Source: Eutreptiella sp. 'Long Island Sound 2002'
Taxonomy: Eukaryota; Euglenozoa; Euglenophyceae; Eutreptiales; Eutreptiaceae
Reading direction: 5' to 3'
Length of the DNA: 64,000 bases
Assembly: GCA_964036045.1 (NCBI GenBank)
Contig: OZ038382.1
Coordinates: 151,788,961 to 151,852,960, forward strand
Shown: positions 53,036 through 62,742 of the stretch, piece after piece
Numbering within the stretch: the first letter of the stretch is position 1
Layout: every line of letters begins with the position of its first letter
Notes under the pieces: generated by a model
The model's input: the letters and a program-made list of their open reading frames with translations, nothing else
Databases searched by the model: none
What the model was told of the DNA's origin: nothing
Position numbers and translations under genes: made by a program

Positions 53036-54106
53036 AGCTACCCGCCCACCTCCCGCACATCGTCCGGGTCTGGTTCGTGGTAGACGCCACTGTCGACACA
53101 CACCTGCTCCTCCGCATAGCAAGGCAACGACTTCACAAAGCCACCGCGACGAGCCTCGGCACCCGGGCACTGCTGCTCTGGAAAGCCCTTCGCAGCCTTC
53201 CCCCCTACGTCCAACTCCACATCGTGAAACAAGAGTCCCACAGACACCAATGCAAAAATGGTAAGGTCGACAACCAGGCAGTACACCAGCGCACAACGCA
53301 CCTACCAACCCTCCAGATCCCTGACCTCGGCCGAAACCACACACACCTCCAACACATACCCCCCGTACCCGAGCCCCATCAGACCCCGGACTGGGTACCA
53401 GAGGACGCCCCCTATTCCTCCCAGGACAGAGCATACCACTACCCCACCCCGTCCAACATCTTGCCCGCGTGCTTGGCGACGCAGACAGCCGGGCGCACAT
53501 CCAGGAGCTCCAGGACAGACTGCAAATCTCCCTCTACCACTCAGCACTGCGCCCAGCAAACGTCCCAGCCCACCTCCAAAAACGACGCATCCAGCTCCTC
53601 AGGGAGCAACTACCATTCCTCACTAGGGTCGCCAGATGGCTCGCCCGCAAGCACATCCACGTCCCCGAAGAACACACCCGTTGCCCGTGCGACCACACCA
53701 CCCAGTAGGACTGGGAACACTTCAAGAAATGCCCCCTCCATACAGGCAGGGACACGCTAGTGGGCTGGTCCCCAGCGGAAACCCTACGACAACACAAAGG
53801 ATGGCCAACCCACAGCCAGGCACACCAGCCCACCGAACACCTCTTCCGGGATCCCCTGGTCAAGGAAGCCACCATGAGAGGGGCGGTGACACAGGCCCTG
53901 CACCGACACCTCACCAAACACACGGAAAGCCCCATGGAGGCAGCAGCGCACCTCCAGCTAGAAGCAGTCTGCAGAGCAGTGGCCCAAATGGTACACCGCA
54001 AACACCTCCTGTTAACACACGCGGAGCAACTCACCGACCCCACCGCCAGGGAACACATGCAGTGTCTCATCCATTGCCATGCCGTGCATGACCCAGACGT
54101 CTGCTA
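53036..54106 (+). pseudogene. RNase H and zinc-knuckle region of the LINE-like ORF
   Basis: In one frame IVRVWFVVDATVDTHLLLRI and LHIVKQESHRHQCKNGKVDN resemble the last strands and the final catalytic Asp region of an RNase H domain (about 53050-53300). After a frame change, ARVLGDADSRAHIQELQDRL leads to HVPEEHTRCPCDHTTQ, and after TAG 53706, WEHFKKCPLH. This is a C-x-C ... H-x3-C cluster like the C-terminal knuckle of LINE ORF2 proteins. The frame then stays open to TAA 54104. No RT core is present because of 5' truncation. Confidence 0.5.
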
Positions 54107-55330
54107 ACCCACTCCGCGCCCCGCACGCGCCCCCCATCTCCATCCGCAGGCCTCCAAGACACCACCACAGCGCCCCGAAGCCCATCTCTCACCCAAGAAG
54201 CCACCCGGCACCGCCCAGCCCGGCCGAGCCCAACCAGGGCCAACCATACGTCGACGTAGACGCGCAAGACCCCAGCAACCCATCCAGCCCACCCCCCCCG
54301 GACCCGGGGCACCCCCCCCTCACACCGGCCACCATCCGCGACCCCAACCTCCTCCGAGCAACCCTCCAAGGCAGGGCCCCGACCACCCCCCTGGGCTGGT
54401 ACCGCCTATAAGAGGACTGGACCAAGCTCAACGTCAAAGCCCTCCGGGACCTGACCACCCCAGGCAACGGCCTCCACGAGGCCATCGTAGACCTCGTACT
54501 CTGGCGAGCCCGCAAACACACCCAGGGCCAGCACGACTGGATCCCCCCCATCGAGTGGGGCCAGGCCCTGACGCAGGACACCGACATCAACGTCACACGT
54601 CGAGGCACCGTACGCCTTCGACGGGCCCCAGCGGAGAAGGACCACCCAGCGGACCCGAACCGGCCGGAGCAGTGGGAACAGGCCACCGCGCCAACCCGCG
54701 ACACCGCCCTCCGCGCCGCCGGCCTGCGCACCCCAGACGACGACCCCCCCCCCCCACCTACAGACAGTGACCACCTCCCGCCGGAGGTCTGTGTCACAGT
54801 CCTCGTGCGCGGGCACTACTACGTGATAGCCGCTACGGCTACGTCCCCCGGCCCGCAATGGCTCGTCAAAGTGACAGACACCATGCTCGCCCCAGGGGCC
54901 GCCCCACCAGGGGTAGTAGGGGACCCCACCACCCAGCACAGCGTCCTCAGGGGCGTCCTCCAGCCAGGGGACAAGCCCCCAGCCCGCGCCCTGGCCCAAA
55001 TCACCTCAGGGAAGGCGGGCTACCACCTGGGACTGGCCATGCTCTGCCTGACCCACTGGATCCAGCGCCGCTGGCCACCCACGGGGACCGTGCCCTGGAC
55101 TTGGGCCATCCCCACCGCCCACACACAAATCGAGGCGGGCCCGGACACGCGGCCAAACCCCCCCTCCCAGACCGCAGCAATCCCTCACCTGCGGGTACCT
55201 TGCCATCCACAGGGTCCTCAGCCGCGTGGGTCTTAGCCCAGAGCTAGCATACCTTCTTCCCACCACTGACCAAGAGGTCCACCAGATACGCAAGCTCGTC
55301 TGCGAAATCCTTGCCGCGGCAGCAGAAGAC
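54079..55330 (+). pseudogene. Protease-like ORF of the LINE-like element, plus-strand copy
   Basis: The ATG at 54079 lies 28 bp before the upstream stop, so the ORFs overlap; the minus-strand copy has the same arrangement. A Pro-rich start leads to LLRATLQGRAPTTPLGWYRL (TAA 54409), then WTKLNVKALRDL, GLHEAIVDLVLWRARKHT, PIEWGQALTQDTD, VLVRGHYYVIAAT (His codon 54814), KVTDTMLAPG (Asp codon 54877) and, after a frame change near 55180, SLTCGYLAIHRVLSRVGL (Cys codon 55190). A Gln lies about five residues before the Cys. His-Asp-Gln-Cys in this order is the layout of Ulp1/adenain (CE clan) proteases. The spacing between Asp and Cys is long, so this is a hypothesis. Confidence 0.5.
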
Positions 55331-56704
55331 GGCAAGCTTCTCCTCCAAACCGCCCGGCCTACAACTGACCACGCAAGCGCGCCGCGTCGAGCGGACACAT
55401 ACACCGACACAACACACCCCACCGCACAATCCCCGCCCATGCCTATCCCCTCTCGCTGCTCACCCAGAGACCCAAACACGCACACCATCGCGCGCATCCC
55501 CGGGCCCCGCGACACGGGCCTCCCCCACCCGCCCGAAAAACAGCACACGCCCGCCACACACCCACCCGCCGGACATTCCTCAGCAGCCCCCACACTCGAC
55601 AACCCGCACTGACCCGTGGAGAGGAGCCACGCGCCCCGCGGCACGCCCACAGCACCCACTGGCCCGCACACGCCCCCCGCGCACACCCCAGAAGACCCAG
55701 GTCCACCCCCCCCGGCCCCTGAATGCAGCCCACGCAAACTGTTCCCCCCCGCGGACGCCAACCCACACAACCTCACACATTGCAGGACCCCAGCCCAGCG
55801 GAGCCCGGAAGGAGAAGGCCACAGCCCCGCGCCTCCCTCCCCCGCCGCTGCCGACCAGATCGGCCCGCCGGGCCGCAAGGTCACAACCGGGCCCCCCCAG
55901 CCGCCCGCCCCGAACCTACAGCCCGAGGACATGCCCTCCATCCTCCCCGCCGTTGCCGCAGCAGAAGCCGCCGCCCAAAAGCTCGCCCGCATCACAGCCC
56001 AACCCGCGTCCACCACCTCCTCCTCATCCTCAGCCTCATCCACCTCCTCCACCTCATCCTCCGACCCCCCCCTCCCCGCCGCCCTCATCCTCAAGGCCAC
56101 GGCAAAAGCCAAAGCCGCGGCCGCACACACTGGCCCCCCGACCCCCACACAGGCGACTCAGGCACCCCTGCAACGCACCGGGAAGACCCCCGACCCAACA
56201 TCGACGCCCTCACACCTCCAGACACAGATCCTCCTCAACCTGGAACCGGACCCCAACCCCAAACCCGACCCCAAACCCAAACCGGCGCCCAAGCGAGCAC
56301 ACACAACACCACAAACGCAACAACACAAACCCAACCGACACCGCCCTAACCCAAACCCTAACCCAAGCCAGGACCGCCCACCCACCACAACCCACGCCCC
56401 CCTCCCAACGGCAGCCACTGCCACCGCAGAGGCGGCCACCCAACACGACCCCGTTCAAACCCTCGTCAACATCCCCGTCACCAAGCGCCCCGTCATCCAT
56501 CCCCCACAAACCACCACCACCGCCGGCCAAACCGACCCAGGGACCTGGGACCCCTCGACCACCGTCACCGTCAAGCCCGGCCCCCGACCCGCCCCCCCTG
56601 CCCGCCACATAGTACAGCCCCAGGGGCTGCGCACGATGCCCGACCCCCCACCCCCACAAGGGGGACCGGAATACCCACAAGGGGTCCAAGGGCTATACCC
56701 GTAA
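55331..56704 (+). pseudogene. LINE-like Ala/Pro-rich region, plus-strand copy
   Basis: Continues the frame of QEVHQIRKLVCEILAAAAED. TGA 55610 is the only stop before TAA 56702. It is colinear with the minus-strand copy at 38.5-40.2 kb: MPSILPAVAAAEAAAQKLAR, LPAALILKATAKAKAAAA, LLNLEPDPNPKPDPKP and VIHPPQTTTTAGQTDPGTWD. Probably disordered; no function can be assigned. Confidence 0.6.
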
Positions 56705-56725
56705 CACCAACCCCATCACTACCAA

Positions 56726-59693
56726 TGAAGCGGTACCCAGGACCCCATGGCTAGGTTACGGCATACAACCGGTCTCCGGTCCACTAACCCCATGTACGGA
56801 AGGGAAGACGCCCGTTGACGCTCCGTTCCGTGCCGTAAAGCCCCGCATCGGCAACCGATGCACCGCCAGCGAAGATTTGTATATCAGAACATCAGGAATC
56901 AACAGGGCTTTTTTTTCATATTGTTTCCGTCAATTTTTACGCTTCCGTTCTGATATTCACTGTTTTGACTGCTGACGGTTGGATCGCGACTTTACCGTAA
57001 CCGCCAGTTTAACTGTTTATAATGAAAAATTTTAACGCAATCCGTCACGAAGGCTCCAAAGCTTTCAGGAACTGCATGGACGCTTCCGCAATTTTCACAT
57101 CTTACACTCGCAACCTTAATCCGAATTTTTCAGGATGTTGAAATCGGATTTTCGACTTCGACATCCCCGCACTTGATTTGACCTCTTTCGAGTGGACCTA
57201 CGTGCTTCCCTATGCACGAATCAACTTTCCTTTTATCTTGCCCTCCATTTGACTCAGAGATATGGGCAAAACAAAGTTGATTCGTGAGGCCACTTGTGAG
57301 GGTCATATCTCGTGCCGCTTGCGAGTATTGACGATAAGGAAACGTGGGATGTATTCACAATACTCCCGACGTAATTTAGGAAGCATTATATGCCTTGCGT
57401 TTCCACACGTGCGCGCTAGTGTAATGGATCATGGTCAATAGGGTAGAGGTTGCTTTATAACTCTTTGGCCATGACATTGCGTGCGTTAAGATAACTTTCG
57501 AGTGTAGCGCGCAAGTGTTGGTGTTGCATAGGAACTCTCCTTGAGTTCCCATGAGCGATTGACACGAAGTTATGCCCTTGGAGGGGCATGACATATCGGG
57601 GGGGGAGCTACCTTTTTGGGCAATATGTGGTATGTGCCATGTGTTGTGTTGCGTGCCCATTTGGCGGATCCATTGCTCCAAGCCGAACCCGCCAATGGAC
57701 CCCAAATTGTGTAAGCCCCTTCTTCATAATCCCCACGATCAATTGCAAGCCTAACCTTCGTGAAGGGAAGCTTGTGTGGCGATCCCAAAGCGATGCGTTG
57801 GGAGCAAGGTGTGTGTTTTGCAATTTTCCATATTTTCATGTGCCCACTTGGGAAGTAGCGCTCGTAACCTTTCAAGGCGCCCCAAGTGGAGCACATATGT
57901 GGGATCGAAGGTCATTGGTGTCAAGTCATTGTGTTTAGAAGGATTAGTTAATTGCACGATCCAAGCCGAAGATATTATAATATAATTGTGCACCTTTCAA
58001 TGCACTTTTGTGTGTCTTTGTGCCAATTTTGCCGTTTTTGGCTCGTCATGATGTCAAGTGGCGACCGTATATCTCACCGTTGCGCTCAATTGACATCATG
58101 ACCCAAGTATGTTATGAGGGTACATACTTCGGTCGCCAACATATCTTGGACCCGGCGAATAACTCCTCTTGGGCTTGGCATACCGTGGCTGCCATGTTGG
58201 CGATTTGGGACTATCCCAAATCATGGGCTCACTTGGCGACCCTGCCATTCCCAATACCGGAGGAGTTGGGCGACGCCCAAAAGATATGTTGGACACATAT
58301 GACTTGATACCAATCCTATGGCACACTCCAGTCCGAGTCGGGCATGTGCCTCATTTGCCCCAACCATGAGTGTGCGCATTTTTGGCCATTTTGAGCAATT
58401 TTCCACTTTTGCTGCCCGCCGTGCACTATGTTCTAACCCTCGTGCACGCCGGACGCATGGACCAATGGACCATATACGACATGGGTGTTATGGGTAATGG
58501 TCCCCATGGTCCACACACCACGTGGGCGAAGCGGAGCCACCTTCGTTAAGGCGCTAGCCCAAAGTGAGTGTGGGCAATTTTGCAATTTTGACATTTGTGG
58601 ACCCAATTGGGATCGTCACCAAGCCGAGTGGCATGGTGATCTTTGAGAGCCAAGGGCATGGGAGTCTCCATTGGACTCCCGGTGGATTGCGTATGGGATG
58701 GCGGATCCGATCTCCAAGCCGGCGTGGAGATATACTTTTGGGAGCACACCGAATTTTGGCTCATTTCAAGCAGCCAAAATGACCCCATTTTGGGACCCCA
58801 ATTTCCCCCTTCCGTGTGGTCAATTGGCGGCCCCATTTCTCTAAGCCCATAGAGAGCCCGGACCTAATTTCAAGTTGCACACTCAGATATGAGTCCTAGG
58901 TCCTGCCTCCTACCCTGTGAGCCATTGGCCTTACCTTGGCCGGGCGAGCCGCGCGTGGGAATGACGCCAATTTTGGTGATTTTGGCATCATGACCCCACT
59001 TGACTCATCCGTGTTGCCCTGATGCCGGAACCTCAGAGGGAACCAGGTTGGGTGAGGGCTCCAGCAAGTTCGTACTCGAAAGGCATAGAGTCAGTTGCCT
59101 CGTCCCTACCTCTGGCGGGTCCGGACGAGGGGTCAATTTTGGGGATTTTTGAGTTAATTTCAGTTTGGGCTGAAACAGCCCATTTTCAGCTACCAACTCC
59201 TGGGTGATAATGGCGGGGCCATATCTCTGGCTCAGAGGAGAGTTGGGACCTGCCGTTAAGGGAGCATAAGGAGCTACTGTCGGTCGGCCTTGGAATTCCT
59301 GGGTTACCAGGAACTCGCCTGTGGCTGGGCGGGACACCTCTCCCATTGGCAGGGTTTCAGGGTCCGGACTGAGCAGGGCATGGGTTGTGTTTGAGCCCCC
59401 GCCCCCACTAGCCACTGAGAGGGTCGGACCTGGGATTGGGATATGAGTTGGGACTGAGTGTCTCTTGCCCTGTGATGCCCTTACCCCAGTCCAGTCTTAA
59501 CCCCATGTGTACATATCCTGATGTGTTGCTGTACATACTTTCGTTCCCTCATTTCAGAGTGGCAAGGATTCTGAAACGCTTTGTCACATGACATGAGCGC
59601 ATTGATGCCCCTGTGAGCGTAGTGCTTTGCCTGCCTGCTCACTTGCGCGTGTCCCGCAGCGTCCCGTGGCCGGCCCCCCACGGGAACGCGTCA
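56726..59693 (+). repeat. 5' LTR of element 2
   Basis: 2,968 bp, starting TGAAGCGGTACCC and ending GGAACGCGTCA like element 1. The last 1.1 kb align well with 6.6-7.76 kb; 56.8-58.5 kb is largely different but still carries ATATCTC/GAGATAT motifs. The self-primer 11-mer is at 59572-59582. Confidence 0.9.
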
Positions 59694-59704
59694 AAAGCGT
59701 TTCA
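59694..59704 (+). promoter_or_regulatory. Primer-binding site of element 2 (self-priming type)
   Basis: AAAGCGTTTCA immediately after the LTR, identical to element 1 and perfectly complementary to 59572-59582. The following bases differ between the two elements (CCGCC here, TGGCC there), so the conserved stretch is close to the 11 paired bases. Confidence 0.7.
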
Positions 59705-60131
59705 CCGCCGCGGGGTTACCCAACCCTCGCGTGCCACTCGGGGCCACCAACCCCGAGCAGCGCGGCGCAGCTCGCAGCTCGCAGCGCAGCGCAGCGGCTC
59801 GCGGCGCAGCGCAGCGGCTCGCAGCGCCACCCAGCGACAGCGCCGAGTTCGTCACGGAGCCCGCAGCGCCGACCAGAGCATCGCCCTGACCGCGCAGCGA
59901 CCGTGAAAGAGGTGCACAGACCAGGACTCCTGCATCAGACCCATTGGCCGACCCGGAGTCCCATCGGCCGACCAGCAAGGCCGCGTCAACCACCTCCACA
60001 ACCACCGACTGACCAGCACCAGCCGCACACCCAGCCCAGTGCTGCAGCACCCGCCTCAACAACCACAACCAGTTCGTTGAGTTGAACGAGTGCACATCAA
60101 GGACCTCAAGACCAACTACGCCCCCGCTGCC
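59705..60131 (+). other. 5' leader of element 2
   Basis: Untranslated leader with a GCAGCTC/GCAGCGC short-repeat expansion at about 59765-59830 that element 1 lacks. The gag ATG is at 60132. Confidence 0.6.
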
Positions 60132-60600
60132 ATGGTGAATTGGCAAGAAGCGGGTAGGAGGTGGCCGCAGCCCCACCCCCATGTGGCGCGCCTGCTGCGC
60201 GGATTGCTGTGGGACCAGCAGTACCGCTACAGCAATCCCCAGTGCGAAGGCGGCATGCCCGGGAGCTTCGAGCTCCGTGAGGACGTGGGGGAGGACCGCC
60301 TGCGGGCAGCGGAGGAGTGGCTGCGGGCGGAAGGGTACGAGTACCGCTTCCGCCGCAAGCGCTGGAGGACGTGGACCCGGCCGGACAGGCCCGGCGAAGG
60401 CCTGCGTCCCGACGGGATTGAGGAGGACGAGGACCCCAACGCCTACCCGTCGGGCGCCTCGATCAACGTCTCCCTGTGGGACGTGATCGAGAAGAACTTC
60501 CCGGAACCGGGGAGCGAGCGCAGGCTGCAGGGCAGCAGCAGCGCGTCTCCGGCGACGGGACAGGAAGCGGGACCGGAGGTGGCGGGAGTACCAGGAGTCC
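60132..60600 (+). pseudogene. gag: Gag N-terminal domain of element 2
   Basis: MVNWQEAGRRWPQPHPH onward, homologous to element 1 at 8092. It keeps the Trp codon (EEWLRAEGYEYRF) that is TGA in element 1. The frame is lost between about 60550 and 60580, where element 1 has extra bases between the SPGKEK and KRDKKW-like segments. Confidence 0.75.
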
Positions 60601-62742
60601 CTGGCCGCCGAAGCCGCCCAAGGCGCCAAGGGCGGAACCCCAGCCCCCAGTCCCAAACGGGCCAATGGTGGTCATCACCCCGGCTCTACCACCCTGGGCG
60701 ACTACATCAAAGTCGCCAGGCAGACCAACGCCAAGCCCCGTCCGCTGCTCCTGAAGCCCCAGCAGGCCTCAGCAGGCCCCAGCAGCGACGTGGAGTCGGC
60801 CCACCGCGGGAGGATGCCGGCCGACCAGGCCAGCTCCAGCAGCAGCGCCGCTCCCGCCCAAAGGGACGTGGCGCGCGCCTGTGAGCGCGTCTGTGGGGCG
60901 CCCTGCAACCTTCCGGTTGCCCGGCAACGGGCCACGCAGCAGAACGCTGCCGTGGAGGGCGCCATCGGCATCGCCCATGAGGAGGCCACCGAGTGGGGCA
61001 GAGGCATGGAATACCACGCCTCGAAAGTGGCAGCCATCGCGGCCGGTCTCACGGCTGCGGCCGCCCATGAGGCAGTGGCTGCCCGGATCAGGGCAACCGA
61101 CGAGAAAGCCCGCCGGACGCAGGAGGCCATTGCCTGCAGGGAGGCCGAGGTGAAGGCGCTGGAAGAGGCGCTTGCCCAAGAGAGGGCAAAGAAGGAGGCG
61201 GAGGAAAGGGCCCACGCCGAAGCAACGGCTAAGGCCCAGGAGGACGCCGCCAAGAAGGAAGCCATCGAGGCCGCGCGACGGAAGGTCGCTGAGGAGAAGG
61301 CCAAGACGGAGGCGGAGCTGGCAGCGTTGGAAGCGCAGAAGGCGCGGCTGCAGCAGGCCCGGGAGGCCAAGGCGGCTCGTGCTCGGGAGGAAGCCGAAGC
61401 TCGAGCTGCCGCAGCCACCGCCGCCGCAATGGAGGAGGCAGAGGCCAAACTCCGCCGCGAGACTCCCCCGGGAAGATCGCGAGTGGAGACCCTTCGAAAG
61501 CATTTCGAAGGGGACGCCTCCTCCAGGATGACGCTGGATGAGGCGGACAGGGGCAGCAGTGGGAGCAGTGGCACCACCGCCCATCGACCGAGGAAGGGCA
61601 AGGGGAAGACCCCCGAGAGGCCGCGGAGGCCAACTGGTGGACACCCCCACGACAGTGACCCCTTCTTCACCGCCAGTGACGGGGATGAACGAGGCCGTCG
61701 ACATCGCCAAGTAGTGGCTTGGACGGGCGGAGGCGGCGGAGACGTCCCCATGGAACCGGAAGGTGAGGATGAGGATCTCCCTCCTCCCTACCGGAGCTCA
61801 GAGTCCTCCGTGACCGAGACGCCCAGGTGGGGCGACATGGACGAGGATGACGACATGGACTTCGGCATCACGAGGAAGCGTCGATCCTCGGACCCACCGA
61901 GGCGACCCGGCGGAGACCCACCGGGACCCCCTGGCGGAGGACCATCAGGACCCCCTGGAGGACGCCCACCAAGTGGACCCCCTGGAGGCGGACCACCGGG
62001 CGGGGGAGGACCCCCTGGACCGGGCGGACCCGGCGGAGGCCCTCCTGGAGGACCCCCTGGGGACCCCGACGACCCACCAGGGAACGGCGACCCGGATACC
62101 ACCTGGCGGTGGATTGTCTACCTCCGCAGGAGAGTCCAGTTGCTCGAGCTGGAGGTAGACACGGGCAAGAGCGAGGTGGCTCGCATCTCCACGGTCGCCG
62201 CGCGCGCGCAGAAGGAGCTGGACATCGCCAGGGCCGAGACCAAGTCGCTGACCAACGTCGTCAGCGGCCTGCAGGAGAGGCTGGACGCGCTGGAAGCCCG
62301 TGGGAGCGTCGGCAGCGATCACCCACCCCTGGAGTCTGGCTCGTCGGACGACGGCTGGGGACCCGGACCAGGTCCAGGCAGACCCCACGCCCCCGGCGGA
62401 CCCTCCAGGAGTCGCCCCAGCGCCAGTGCGCCCTCTCTCACCGCCCCCTCTCACCACAGCGCGGGCCGCCGCAACGAGCGCGTGCCGCCCGGCAGTGGCA
62501 GTGAGGAATGGCGCGATGAGTTGCTCAGCGCGGACTACCACAACCGCCGTGCTCCACCGCGGACGCCTGTACGCCCCCGACGCCCGGCACCAGCCCCGGT
62601 GCCAATCCCCAGGGCTGGAGGACGTTATGGTGGACTCAGGGATGAGGTCCCCAGAGGAGACGTGGAGTGGGATGTCGGCGAAGGTGAGGACCTGGACCTG
62701 GACCTGGAGGAGTTCGACATCAGCCCGCCGCGTGGTGTATGA
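60601..62742 (+). pseudogene. gag: Gag middle region of element 2: charged helix, PPPY, collagen-like tract
   Basis: Open for over 700 codons to TGA 62740. From N to C: REYQESLAAEAAQ; an Ala/Glu/Lys/Arg helix (about 61140-61460); LPPPYRSSES with PPPY at 61780-61791; Gly-Pro-Pro triplets (about 61910-62085); a shorter second helix; and an Arg/Pro/Ser linker. Compared with element 1, one of the two near-identical 17-residue repeats in the second helix is absent. TGA 62740 corresponds to CGA in element 1, a C-to-T change. Confidence 0.8.

Larger units (their letters stand above)
53036..56725 (+). mobile_element. LINE-like element, plus-strand copy, truncated at both ends
   Basis: Inserted into the gag-like ORF at about 53035, so it is 5'-truncated as is typical of LINEs. 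It comprises an RNase H remnant, a zinc-knuckle region, the protease-like ORF and the Ala/Pro-rich region. The His-rich region, tail and 3' arm seen in the other copies are missing because element 2 is inserted at 56725. Confidence 0.65.
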
